Source of the DNA: Lishizhenia sp965656535
GTDB taxonomy: Bacteria > Bacteroidota > Bacteroidia > Flavobacteriales_D > Crocinitomicaceae
Assembly (NCBI GenBank): GCA_965656535.1
Contig: CBFHKX010000001.1
Span: forward strand, 310,001-374,000
Direction of reading: 5' to 3'
DNA length: 64,000 bases
Shown here one piece after another: positions 44,266 to 54,454 of this stretch (its first letter is position 1; every line of letters starts with the position of its first letter). The position numbers were made by a program, and so were the translations under genes. The notes below the pieces were generated by a model that did not search any database, was not told the origin of the DNA, and saw only the letters and a program-made list of their open reading frames with translations.

Positions 44266-47200
44266 ATGACAAAAATAAAAGCTCTTTCGTTATCGATAGG
44301 TTTACTGCTTACACAATTCGCTTTTTCTGCTCAGTTTTATTGGGTGGGAGGCTCTGGAAATTGGAGTGATTTTGCAAACCATTGGGCAACAACTAGTGGT
44401 GGATCTGTTTTTCATACCTCTGCTCCAGGAGCTATGGATACCGTATATATTGACAACGCTTCGTTTTTATCAAGCGATACGCTTTTTTACGACGTAGGAA
44501 CAGCTCAAGTCGCTGCGGTTGAAATGAGTAATCTTAATAACCCCGTTTTTCTAGGAGGCGTCTCAGATGTTTTATCTGTTTCCGGAGGCTTGTCTATTAA
44601 CATGAATATTGATCACCAGTTTCTGGGTAATTATATTTTTAACGGATTAGGTACAAACACCATTATATTTCCGGATAGCTTGGCAACTGACATAACTTTT
44701 AACGGAGCAGGAAATTACACTGTAAGTCCTTTTGTTACGCAGAAACAAGTGCAGGTTATACAGGGTGATATAATTTTTGGAAATGTAAGTGCAGAAAGTT
44801 TTATCTGTACAGGAGCGTTATCTAAAAATCTAAGTTTTTCTTCTCTTGTTTTAACTGGTAGCGGTTTGACTCTAGATTTAAGTGCGCCAAACACTGCATT
44901 AACTGTTGCTCCTACAGATATTACATCATCTTATTCGGGAAACAACAGTGTGCGGTTTGATGTAGGTACTTTAACTACAGGAGATATTGAGTTTAATGGA
45001 ACACAAATTCAATTATCAGGGTTTTATGACATAGCAACTTTGGAAGCAGGAACTGTTAATCTTATTGAGCTAACTCAAGGAACTACAATTAAACCAACAA
45101 GTTTTTTGTTTAATGGTAGTTGTGCTAGTTATAAGCGTTTAGAGGGATTAGGAACAGGAGCTTTTATAGACAATTCAGGAAGTGCTTTTTCTTTTGATTA
45201 TGTTAATCTAAAAAATATTGAACAGATCGGTAGTGTGAATGATATTGCTACAAACAGTGTAGACTTGGGAGGTGTTAGTAATATAACAATTTCATCAGGT
45301 GCTCAAAACTTCTATTGGAAAGGTGGTCAAGGCAGTTGGAGTGATGCGTCAAACTGGTCAACAACAGACCTTTCATTTACGCCAACAAGTTGTTTACCCG
45401 GTCCAAGCGACACTGTAATTTTTAATGGTAATTCTGGGCTTTTTTCTGGTGACACTTTATTTTTTGATCTTATTGCAACGGTAAGTAAGCTAGATTTTTC
45501 TTTATTACCAACAAATGCAGTGCTTTCAGGGTCTGCAACTTCTATTACGGTAAGACACATGCTTGATGCAAGTACAAATCTAACCTTTGATTGGAATGGA
45601 GATGTAATATTTGATCAAATTGAAACAGTTGCTTTTCTGAAAATGAACGGAACAAACTGGGGAACAAAAATTATAAAAAGAGACACCAACACACTTTTAC
45701 TTGAAGATGATTTTGAAACATCAGAGCACTTTGTCTTGGAGCAAGGTACTTTTGATGCACAAAGTAACCCAATGATTTTTGATGATTTTTATGTTTTACC
45801 ATCTTTTGTTACACAGCTAGATTTTTCAAATGCACAAGCAGACTTCAGAGGAGATACGGTTTCTTTTAATAGTGCTAGTCTTTCCGGAACATTTACTGCA
45901 AGTAAACTAGAATTATTTAACCCGACTACAAATGTGGTTAACTTTTTTGGTGGAGCTCAATTTTTTGATACGGTGGTTTTTTCCAACACCACTAATAATG
46001 CATTTAACAGTCCACATTTCAAAAAGCTAGTCTTGTTTCCCGCTAGCAATAATATTTTTGAATCCAACAGTACTTTTTCATATGAGATTTTAGAAACAAA
46101 TTCTGACTGTTCAAATAGAACATCTCTTGAAGCAAGCAATGTGACTGGAAATACTGCAATTCTAAGTTATACAGGTGCGGGAGTTTCTTCTTTGTTAGAA
46201 TTTGTTGAATTAACAAACATTGATGCAGACACTAACGGAGGTAAAATATATAACCTTAATTTTTCAGACACTGTGAGTAGTAGTAACTGGACGCTGTCGG
46301 CTGGTGCTTATTATTGGATTAATAACGCAGGAAGTTGGTCTGATGTTTCTCACTGGAGTGCAACATCAGGAGGTACTCCAATTGGATGTATTCCTTCTAA
46401 GAGAGATACAGTTATTTTTGATTTAAACTCATTTTCTTTACCCAATCAAACGGTTATTATAAATATTGAAGATACCGTTAAAGCCATGCTATGGGAGTCG
46501 GTTACAAACAATCCTACACTTTTTTTAGACACTAATTTTCACATTACCGATGACTTAGTATTAAATAATAATATGAGCATAGAATCTGCCAGCCTTTTTA
46601 CTTACTTAGGTATAGAGCCAGATGGAAATAATGCAACTATCAAAACAAACAATTGTGTTTTAAATACACAGCTCCTTTTACTAGGAAAAACACTTTCTGA
46701 TACCATTTCATTAAAAGATAATTATACAACATTTCAAGATTCTATTGGTTTAACAATTGGTGGAGGAACCTTTTTAACAAATGGATTTGATATCAAAGCA
46801 AATACCTTTTCTATTACATTTCCAGTCCCTAAAAAGATTGATTTAGATTCATCTTCAATTAATCTTTCTCTAGGGTGGGTAGACACTAGTGCAGTTAATA
46901 ATTTAATATTTGATGCTGGAACATCATCTATTACCATTGATAGCGCTTTAATTAGTCAAGGTTTTTTATTGTCTAAAAATGGATTGGCATTTCATAATGT
47001 AGATTTGTTTTACACAACAGATACCTGCTTTATAAGTGGAAATAATTCTTACAACAACCTAGTGATTCGTCCTCAAAGTAGGTTGGAGATTGAAGCTGGG
47101 ACTACTCAAACTGTCAATGGTAAACTTACCGTAGACGGTCTTTGTACAGATTCTATTTCCATTTTCTCCAACTTTCTAGGGACACAAACAAATATTATAG

Positions 47201-50200
47201 TTGCTGACAGCGTAAATGCAAGTGTACTTAATTTAAGAGATATTAACATTAGCGGTTCAGCTGCAAGAACCTTTTTTTCTAAAGATTTGGGAAATAACAG
47301 TGGATGGAACTTTGATATGACTCCAGTTGCAAATGCTAACTTTTCGTTGTCAACTGACTACTGTTTTGGAGATACAGTGCAAGTTACCAATAATACATCA
47401 AACTTTTTCGGACCTTCTTCTGACTATTTAATTGAGTATGACTTTGGAGACACTATTGGCTATATACCAGAAGTTAGTAGTCATGTGTTTTTAACTTCGG
47501 ATACTTCAACGGTTAACTTACGAGTTACTTACTTAAAGAATAAGTGTTCGGCAATAGAAACTCAAAAGTATTTTGTAAGAAACCCGAGTGTTTTTCTAGG
47601 TAGCTCAACGGATACTGTAATTTGTCAGAATGAAGAAGTTATTTTTAATTTATCTTCTGTTCCAGATTCAACGTTTTTAACAGAGTTTTTCATAAATGGT
47701 GTTTCCACAGGAAGCGCAGCTTTATATAATGACTCATTAGTTGTGTCTGATTTAAATGATCAAGATTGGATATATGCAATTGGAGACGATTTAGGTTGCT
47801 TGACGTATTCCGATACAATAAGATTTAAAGTGAACCCTAATCCACAATTACAAACTCTTATTTCTGATTCTGTAATTTGTGATGGAGAGTCTGTGCAGTT
47901 TCAGGGAATTTCCGTATCAGATGTAGATCGATATAAATTTTTTAAAAATGGAAATCAATTCACGTTGTTTTCTACGAATAGCACTCAAAATTTAATAAAT
48001 GTTAATGATCAAGACAGCTATTTTATAGTTGGGATAAATGATTCAACGGGTTGTACGGATACTTCAAACGTTCATGTTATAACGGTAAACCCAAACCCGG
48101 TAATTGCGCTTTCTAGTTCAGATGCAGATAATACAATTTGTTTCGGAGATCAAGTTACGTTTACACCTTCAGGAGCCATTGATTATGATTTCTTAGCAAA
48201 CGGAGTTTCTCAAACAGGTTTTGTTACTTCGCCTTGGGTTACAACAGCACTTACTAATGGTCAAACCGTTTCTGTTGTAGGAAGAGATGCAAACGGCTGT
48301 GTGTCCACTGCACCTCAGTCATATACTCATTTGGTTAATGTGATTCCAACTCCTACTATTTCAACTAACGATAGCGATACATCTATCTGTGCTGGGGATT
48401 TGGTTCAATTTACATCAAGCGGAGCTGCTCAATACCAGTTTTTTGTTAATGGAAACAGCTTTGCTGGTCCATCAGGAACAACTTTTACAAGTACATCATC
48501 TCTTACAAACAACGATGAAGTATATGTGGTAGGAACTTCTAATAACTGTTCTGGATTTAGTGATACGATCGTATATGAAGTGATTGATTTGCCTAATTTG
48601 GTTTTCACGTCATCTGATGCCGACAATACAATTTGCCAGGGTGATGTAGTAGATTTTACGGCCACAGGCGGTACAACGTACCAATTTACCTTAAACGGCA
48701 GTATCCAACAAACCAATACTACTGGTTTATATTCAAATGCAAATCTTAATAACGGACAAGTAGTTACTGTAGAAGCAACTCAGAATGGATGTTCTATAGA
48801 TCAATCAATTACAACTACGGTTAACCCAAAACCATCTGTTAATTTGTTCACAACTGAGTCAGACTTCACTATATGTGAAGGAGAAACAATTACCTTTAAC
48901 GCTTCTAATGCAACTACCTATGAGTTTTTTGTAAACGGAGTTTCTCAAGGTGCACCAAGTACTCAAAATTCGTTTAACCCAAGTACTTTACCGGTAGGTT
49001 CGCCGGAGGTTTATGTAGTAGGCTACAATTCATTTGATTGTTTTGATATTTCAGATACAATAACAATTACAGTAAATGCATTACCCGTGGTTGGATTGGC
49101 TAGTTCTGACGTAGATAATGTTATTTGTGAAAACGAAAGTGTTGTATTTACGGCATCAGGAGCAGCTCAATATCAGTTTTTTGTTAATGGCGCATCTCAA
49201 GGCTTACCCAATAGTAACAATCAGTTTACAACAACTAACTTGTTAAATACAGATACAATAAGCGTACTAGGAAACACTTTAGGTTGTTCTCAATTGTCTT
49301 TAACGGAGTTTGTAATGACGGTTAATCCAAACCCTACAGTTTCACTTTCAAGTACAGATTCAGATAATATTTTTTGTGAAGGTGACGCAGTTACAATAAC
49401 GGCTTCTGGAGCTACTAATTATGAATTTTTCTTAAACACAACTTCTACAGGTATTGCATCCACACAAAATATAATTGATGCATCCACACTTACTGCAGGT
49501 ACTTACGTGCTAGATGTAGAAGGAGAAGCATTAGGTTGTGTGAACACGAGCCAACTATCATTCACAATTTTTGGAGGTGCATCCGTAAACTTAGTGTCTT
49601 CAGATATAGATAATACTGTTTGCGCTGGAGAAACAGTTCAGTTTACAGGTTCTGGAGCTACTTTGTATGAGTTTTTCGTAAACGGAAACACACAAGGTAG
49701 TCCATCTACGAACCCTAATTTTAACGCAACTGGTTTAGTAGATGGTGATGCAGTATCTGTAAATGCTTCAACAGCTCAAGGATGTTCGGCAATCAGTAAC
49801 ACAATTGTAACTACTGTTTTACCAACTCCAAGTGTTAACCTATTAACATCTGTAACAAACACATCCATTTGTCAAGGAGACCAGGTTACTTTTACGGCAA
49901 CAGGAGCAATAGACTATACATTTTTGGTCGACGGAGTCAACGCTTTTCCATCAGGAAACGTTACTACCTACACTACGGATACACTTTCGACAGGTCAAGC
50001 AATAAGTGTTATCGGAAGTACAGGGCAGTGTTCTGCTACTTCAACCACTACTTTTTCGTATACTGTTTTTGATAATCCAGTAGTAAGTTTAACCAATCCA
50101 GATGATAACAATTTATGTGTGGGAGAAGCAGCCAACTTGATTGCTAGTGGAGCCAATAATTACCAATTTAGCATAAACGGAATACCTCAAGGTGCTTTAA

Positions 50201-52548
50201 GTGCCTTAAATACGTTTACAACTTCAGTAAATGATGGAGATCAAATTACGGTTACAGGAGAATCGAATAACTGTACTTCTACGGCTCCTCAAACAGTTAC
50301 CTATACAGTTATTCCTTTTCCAGCTACAACCTTGAGCTCTTCAGATGCGGACAATGTTATTTGCTTAGACGAATCTGTAACCTTTACAGCAAACGGCGCA
50401 AGTACATATACTTTCTTTGTTGATGGGGTTGAGCAAGTAAATACAACTCCGAATACGCTTGTTACTTCTGGTATAGAAAACGGTAATTTAGTTGCAGTGG
50501 TTGGTTTTAATGGCGACTGTCAAACAACTGCTCCCACATCCTTTACCTTTACTGTAAATGAAATGGATTTAGACGTTAGTGCATTGCCTTCTAACTATAT
50601 GATTTGTGAAGGAGAATCGTTTGAACTTACTGCAACCGGAGGAGATAATTATGAATTCTTTGTTAACGGAGTTTCTCAAGGTCCGCTTTCACCAACAGCA
50701 ACTTTTACTTCTACTAACTTATTACCTGGAGATTTCATCGAATTTTTGGCAGCCAATAACACAACAGGATGTATTCAAAACTATTCGAATACAATTTATC
50801 CTACCGTAGTAGAAACACCTGTTTTAACTGCAAATGGGCCGACAACTTTTTGTGAGAATGATTCTGTTGTTTTATTGTCAAATGTGCAAGGAAATATAGA
50901 ATGGTATTTAGATGGAGGTCTTATCTCAAATGAAACAGATACTGCATATATTGCTGAAAGCACAGGTGCTTATTATTTTGACTTAACATCAGGCGGTAAC
51001 AACGAAGTTTATGCAGTAGGATTTAATGCAAATGGTGAGTTGGGTGTTGGAAATAACTTTAATACCGCATTTCCAACACAAGCAAATAATATCACGAACG
51101 CTTTAGTAATTGATGCCGGAGACGAATTTGGTGGTTCGATAACAGTAACTGGTGAATTGTTTATGTGGGGTCAAAACAACACGGGTCAGCTAGGTAACGG
51201 AACGTTTACTTCTACAAATAATCCTATATTAATTACAGGAGTTCCGCCATTAAGTACTTTATCATTGGGTAGTGAACACGCTGTTGTAGTTACCAATACT
51301 GGAGCTGTTTTTGCATGGGGACAAAATGATTTTGGTCAGCTTGGAATAGGAAACACACTTACGGTAAACACGCCTCAGTTAGTTACTACTGTAAATAATA
51401 TCGTAGAAGTAGCTAGTGGAAAATCACATACTTTATTTCTTAGAAATGACGGTACAGTTTGGTCTGTAGGAAATAATGATTTCGGACAATTAGGGAATGG
51501 TACGCTAGTAAGTAGTTCAGTTCCTGCTCAAATCGGTGGGTTAACAGATGTAGCAAGTATTCAAGTCGGAGAGTACCACAGCATTGCCATTACAACAACA
51601 GGTAATGTTTTTGTTTGGGGTAATAATACGGTCGGACAACTTGGTTTAGGAGATTTAACTAACAGACTCTCTCCAACTTTAAACCAATTAAAAGATATAG
51701 TTGATGCAGACGGAGGAGCAACGCATACATTGTTATTAAATGAAGATGGAGAAGTATTTGCTACTGGAGGAAATGCCTTCGGACAACTTGGTACAGGAGA
51801 TCAGTTGAATAGATTACAACCTGTACTTGTTGCAGGACTCAACGGAGTTCAAACAGTTTCTGCCGGGCAGTACCATTCATTAGCTTTAAAACAAGACTTT
51901 TCTGTTTGGGGATATGGTAGAAATGTGAACGAACAACTTGGTGCATTAGCTACAACATCTATTTTAAATGCAACACAATTAAATGATGCGATAGGAGTTA
52001 CTTCTGTTTCGGCAGGGAAAGAATTTACTCAGTTTATTTACGGACTATCAAACACTTGTTCTTCAAATACAATTGCAGTAGATGAATTACCGGCACCCGT
52101 TCCAGTAATTACATTAAGTAACGGGTCTTTGGTTTCTTCAGAAACAGCTGACAGTTATCAGTGGTTTGTAAATGGGGTGGATATTGTTAATTCAAACTCG
52201 CTTACTCAAGTTCCTTCACAAAACGGAAATTATGTGGTAGAAACAACCTATTCTAACGGGTGTACACAGGCTTCTTCGCCTTATGTGTTCAGTAATTTAG
52301 GATTGGATGAATTAAATGTTAGTGTTCAGGTTTATCCAAACCCGGTTAGAGGTTTATTTCAAGTAGTGCTTTCGCAAGGTCAATTTGAGGAAGTAAGTGT
52401 TTTAGATGTAGCAGGAAGGTTGATTTACACTACTCAAGAACAAACAAATAAATTAGAAATAAACGCCTTTAATTGGGAAAAAGGAGTCTATATTGTCCGA
52501 GTTAATACTAAGAATGGTCAAATAGAAAAACGAATAATAAAGCAGTAA
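44266..52548 (+). CDS. Giant T9SS type A protein with Ig-like repeats and an inserted RCC1 propeller
   Basis: A 2760-residue secreted protein with signal peptide (LSLSIGLLLTQFAFSAQ). Three N-terminal modules begin FYWVGGSGNWSDFANHWATT (about 23), FYWKGGQGSWSDASNWSTT (about 348) and YYWINNAGSWSDVSHWSATS (about 681), each followed by beta-helix-like sequence. A PKD-like domain (about 1030-1095) and about 12 Ig-like repeats follow, patterned TICxGDxVxFTASGAxxYxF then FVNGxSQG. Residues about 2245-2590 hold seven RCC1 repeats (LFMWGQNNTGQLGNG, VFAWGQNDFGQLGIG and others). They interrupt the last Ig-like domain, which resumes at TCSSNTIAVDELPAPVPV. The end is a type A CTD (VQVYPNPVRGLFQVVLS, EKGVYIVRVN). 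Divergent from the adhesin operon; probably a large cell-surface protein. Confidence 0.9.
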   Translation: MTKIKALSLSIGLLLTQFAFSAQFYWVGGSGNWSDFANHWATTSGGSVFHTSAPGAMDTVYIDNASFLSSDTLFYDVGTAQVAAVEMSNLNNPVFLGGVSDVLSVSGGLSINMNIDHQFLGNYIFNGLGTNTIIFPDSLATDITFNGAGNYTVSPFVTQKQVQVIQGDIIFGNVSAESFICTGALSKNLSFSSLVLTGSGLTLDLSAPNTALTVAPTDITSSYSGNNSVRFDVGTLTTGDIEFNGTQIQLSGFYDIATLEAGTVNLIELTQGTTIKPTSFLFNGSCASYKRLEGLGTGAFIDNSGSAFSFDYVNLKNIEQIGSVNDIATNSVDLGGVSNITISSGAQNFYWKGGQGSWSDASNWSTTDLSFTPTSCLPGPSDTVIFNGNSGLFSGDTLFFDLIATVSKLDFSLLPTNAVLSGSATSITVRHMLDASTNLTFDWNGDVIFDQIETVAFLKMNGTNWGTKIIKRDTNTLLLEDDFETSEHFVLEQGTFDAQSNPMIFDDFYVLPSFVTQLDFSNAQADFRGDTVSFNSASLSGTFTASKLELFNPTTNVVNFFGGAQFFDTVVFSNTTNNAFNSPHFKKLVLFPASNNIFESNSTFSYEILETNSDCSNRTSLEASNVTGNTAILSYTGAGVSSLLEFVELTNIDADTNGGKIYNLNFSDTVSSSNWTLSAGAYYWINNAGSWSDVSHWSATSGGTPIGCIPSKRDTVIFDLNSFSLPNQTVIINIEDTVKAMLWESVTNNPTLFLDTNFHITDDLVLNNNMSIESASLFTYLGIEPDGNNATIKTNNCVLNTQLLLLGKTLSDTISLKDNYTTFQDSIGLTIGGGTFLTNGFDIKANTFSITFPVPKKIDLDSSSINLSLGWVDTSAVNNLIFDAGTSSITIDSALISQGFLLSKNGLAFHNVDLFYTTDTCFISGNNSYNNLVIRPQSRLEIEAGTTQTVNGKLTVDGLCTDSISIFSNFLGTQTNIIVADSVNASVLNLRDINISGSAARTFFSKDLGNNSGWNFDMTPVANANFSLSTDYCFGDTVQVTNNTSNFFGPSSDYLIEYDFGDTIGYIPEVSSHVFLTSDTSTVNLRVTYLKNKCSAIETQKYFVRNPSVFLGSSTDTVICQNEEVIFNLSSVPDSTFLTEFFINGVSTGSAALYNDSLVVSDLNDQDWIYAIGDDLGCLTYSDTIRFKVNPNPQLQTLISDSVICDGESVQFQGISVSDVDRYKFFKNGNQFTLFSTNSTQNLINVNDQDSYFIVGINDSTGCTDTSNVHVITVNPNPVIALSSSDADNTICFGDQVTFTPSGAIDYDFLANGVSQTGFVTSPWVTTALTNGQTVSVVGRDANGCVSTAPQSYTHLVNVIPTPTISTNDSDTSICAGDLVQFTSSGAAQYQFFVNGNSFAGPSGTTFTSTSSLTNNDEVYVVGTSNNCSGFSDTIVYEVIDLPNLVFTSSDADNTICQGDVVDFTATGGTTYQFTLNGSIQQTNTTGLYSNANLNNGQVVTVEATQNGCSIDQSITTTVNPKPSVNLFTTESDFTICEGETITFNASNATTYEFFVNGVSQGAPSTQNSFNPSTLPVGSPEVYVVGYNSFDCFDISDTITITVNALPVVGLASSDVDNVICENESVVFTASGAAQYQFFVNGASQGLPNSNNQFTTTNLLNTDTISVLGNTLGCSQLSLTEFVMTVNPNPTVSLSSTDSDNIFCEGDAVTITASGATNYEFFLNTTSTGIASTQNIIDASTLTAGTYVLDVEGEALGCVNTSQLSFTIFGGASVNLVSSDIDNTVCAGETVQFTGSGATLYEFFVNGNTQGSPSTNPNFNATGLVDGDAVSVNASTAQGCSAISNTIVTTVLPTPSVNLLTSVTNTSICQGDQVTFTATGAIDYTFLVDGVNAFPSGNVTTYTTDTLSTGQAISVIGSTGQCSATSTTTFSYTVFDNPVVSLTNPDDNNLCVGEAANLIASGANNYQFSINGIPQGALSALNTFTTSVNDGDQITVTGESNNCTSTAPQTVTYTVIPFPATTLSSSDADNVICLDESVTFTANGASTYTFFVDGVEQVNTTPNTLVTSGIENGNLVAVVGFNGDCQTTAPTSFTFTVNEMDLDVSALPSNYMICEGESFELTATGGDNYEFFVNGVSQGPLSPTATFTSTNLLPGDFIEFLAANNTTGCIQNYSNTIYPTVVETPVLTANGPTTFCENDSVVLLSNVQGNIEWYLDGGLISNETDTAYIAESTGAYYFDLTSGGNNEVYAVGFNANGELGVGNNFNTAFPTQANNITNALVIDAGDEFGGSITVTGELFMWGQNNTGQLGNGTFTSTNNPILITGVPPLSTLSLGSEHAVVVTNTGAVFAWGQNDFGQLGIGNTLTVNTPQLVTTVNNIVEVASGKSHTLFLRNDGTVWSVGNNDFGQLGNGTLVSSSVPAQIGGLTDVASIQVGEYHSIAITTTGNVFVWGNNTVGQLGLGDLTNRLSPTLNQLKDIVDADGGATHTLLLNEDGEVFATGGNAFGQLGTGDQLNRLQPVLVAGLNGVQTVSAGQYHSLALKQDFSVWGYGRNVNEQLGALATTSILNATQLNDAIGVTSVSAGKEFTQFIYGLSNTCSSNTIAVDELPAPVPVITLSNGSLVSSETADSYQWFVNGVDIVNSNSLTQVPSQNGNYVVETTYSNGCTQASSPYVFSNLGLDELNVSVQVYPNPVRGLFQVVLSQGQFEEVSVLDVAGRLIYTTQEQTNKLEINAFNWEKGVYIVRVNTKNGQIEKRIIKQ

Positions 52549-52573
52549 AAATTTTTCGAATAGTTACAGAAGG

Positions 52574-52605
52574 GCCTTTTCTCAATTTTGAGAAAGGGCT
52601 TTTTT
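52574..52605 (+). terminator. Terminator after the 2760-residue protein gene
   Basis: GCCTTTTCTCA pairs with TGAGAAAGGGC (one wobble) around a four-base loop, followed by T6. Confidence 0.88.
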
Positions 52606-52651
52606 AGTTGATATCAAATTCGTTTTGTACTTTCAACTAATTAAAAAGAAG

Positions 52652-53323
52652 ATGTTATCTATAAATGAAAAAATGATTCCTATTTTAAAAACACCTTACG
52701 AGTTTAAAGATTACGTAGAACTAGACTTATCTGTAAGCAACAAAGCTCTTGAACTTTTTGATCTATCCTCATCACACTCTATACAACAATATATAGACGA
52801 TGTTTATACGAAAACTGGAACGAAGATTGCCTATGGTGGTTATCTAGAGAAACGTGCAATTTATAAAAGGAGCACGCATTTTTTAAAAGAGAATCCTGAA
52901 TTGGAAAGAGATATTCATTTGGGAGTTGATTTTTGGTCAAAAGAAAACACTCCTGTAATTGCTCCAGCTAATTCTAGAGTGCATAGTTTTAAAGATAACA
53001 AGGGATTAGGAGACTATGGTCCAACAATTATTTTAGAACACGTAATAGAAGGTATACAGCTTTATACGCTTTATGGACATCTGTCTAGGGCATCTTTAAA
53101 CAACCTCGAAGTAGGACAACAAATTAATAAGGGCGCTGTTTTTGCCTATTTAGGAAACAGTGAAGTAAACGGAAACTATGCACCACATCTTCATTTTCAG
53201 GTAATACTAGATATGCAGGATTATTTCGGAGATTATCCGGGAGTTTGCAGTAAAGCAACACTTACAGAACACAAAAAGAATGGAATAGATCCAACTCAGT
53301 TCTTAAATATGAACGCTTTTTAA
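52652..53323 (+). CDS. M23-family metallopeptidase domain protein without signal peptide
   Basis: A 223-residue protein. The M23 zinc signature is present as IHLGVDFWSKENTPVIAPAN (His...Asp) and HLHFQVI (His-x-His), with GPTIILEHVIEG and LYTLYGHLS between. There is no signal peptide or membrane helix, unlike wall-active M23 enzymes. An upstream in-frame TTG at 52625 would overlap the promoter-like TACTTTCA, so ATG 52652 is used. Similar leaderless M23 modules occur fused to phosphotransferase and aminotransferase domains in other bacteria; a cytoplasmic role is therefore possible. Convergent with the PAS kinase by four bases. Confidence 0.85.
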   Translation: MLSINEKMIPILKTPYEFKDYVELDLSVSNKALELFDLSSSHSIQQYIDDVYTKTGTKIAYGGYLEKRAIYKRSTHFLKENPELERDIHLGVDFWSKENTPVIAPANSRVHSFKDNKGLGDYGPTIILEHVIEGIQLYTLYGHLSRASLNNLEVGQQINKGAVFAYLGNSEVNGNYAPHLHFQVILDMQDYFGDYPGVCSKATLTEHKKNGIDPTQFLNMNAF

Positions 53324-54336
53324 TTTGTTTCTGTAATAATTTCTAATTCTGATTGAGCGCCTTTATTGTTAGAAAGTGATACTTTTCCATTTACTTGTTG
53401 CGCAAGAGAGTTGATGAGAGACAAGCCAAAAGAGTCTTGTGTTTCTTGCTCTTTTAGCACCGTTTCTGGATAGCCTTTACCGTTATCTTTATAGGTAATC
53501 TTCAGTTTATTTTTATTTTTTTCTAACGAAACCGATATTTTCTTGTTCGGAAAGTCTTCTTTGAAAGCGTGTTTTAAACTGTTATTGGCACATTCTGATA
53601 AAATGAGACCGATTTGAACTAAGTAATCTATCTTTTCTTTCACGTTAAAAGACTCAATTTCAAACGCTATACTTTCACAAATTAAAAGAGGAGAAATTAC
53701 ACGATGAAGGTATTTACCAAGATCAATTTCATCAAATCGTTCTGCTCGGTATATCGCTTCGTGGGCATTTGCAATTGCGCTAATTGAGTCTTCAATTTCA
53801 TTAATTTCAACTAAATTATCTTCTTGCTTTAATCGGGCTAGACTTTGTATAAGTTGCAGGTTGTTTTTAACCCTGTGATGTACTTCCTTTAAAAGTACTG
53901 TTTTTTCGTTAATTGCCTTTTTTAGTTCAAACTCAAGTTCTTTATCTTCTGTAATGTCTATATGACAGCCAACAGCTCTAAGTGGAACACCTTCTTCAGA
54001 CCAATCAACAATTTTTCCATTACACCTTATCCAAACGGTATGTCCTTTTTTATGGTGGTAACGAATTACGGTATGAAACGGAATTTCTCCTTTAGAGTCG
54101 ATGTGCTTTTGAAAGGCTTCAAACATCTTTGGAAGATCTTCTTGGAAAGCTATTTTTTGCCATGCTTCAGGAGAGTTTTCCATCTCGTGGTCTAAGTAGC
54201 CAAACATTTCTTTAAACCGAGGACTTAAATACTCTTCATTTGTAGTCATATTCCAATCCCAGAAGCCGGCTAAAGAACTTTCTAAGGCTGCCTCACTAAT
54301 AAGTTCTAAGTCTTTTAATTCTGAATACTTCTTCAT
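53320..54336 (-). CDS. Soluble PAS-domain histidine kinase (HisKA_2 type)
   Basis: A 338-residue kinase without membrane helices. Residues about 15-135 are a PAS/PAC domain (LAGFWDWNMTTNEEYLSPRF, then HKKGHTVWIRCNGKIVDWSE and RAVGCHIDITEDK). The phosphorylation box LLKEVHHRVKNNLQLIQSLA follows at about 147-167, then the HATPase core (ILSECANNSLKHAF N-box; YKDNGKGYPETV G box; DSFGLSLINSLAQQVNGKVS). It senses a cytoplasmic or bound ligand through PAS. No response regulator is adjacent; the LytTR regulator at 6.8 kb carries a compatible receiver. Confidence 0.92.
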   Translation of the reverse strand: MKKYSELKDLELISEAALESSLAGFWDWNMTTNEEYLSPRFKEMFGYLDHEMENSPEAWQKIAFQEDLPKMFEAFQKHIDSKGEIPFHTVIRYHHKKGHTVWIRCNGKIVDWSEEGVPLRAVGCHIDITEDKELEFELKKAINEKTVLLKEVHHRVKNNLQLIQSLARLKQEDNLVEINEIEDSISAIANAHEAIYRAERFDEIDLGKYLHRVISPLLICESIAFEIESFNVKEKIDYLVQIGLILSECANNSLKHAFKEDFPNKKISVSLEKNKNKLKITYKDNGKGYPETVLKEQETQDSFGLSLINSLAQQVNGKVSLSNNKGAQSELEIITETN

Positions 54337-54454
54337 TCAGCACAAATTATTAGGGTGTTAAATTAATCGCTAATGTACGGTAAATTTCATAATATATACG
54401 ATAAACTGTTAAATACATAGTGTGAACGCACATTTTTTTATGATTACATGCTTT

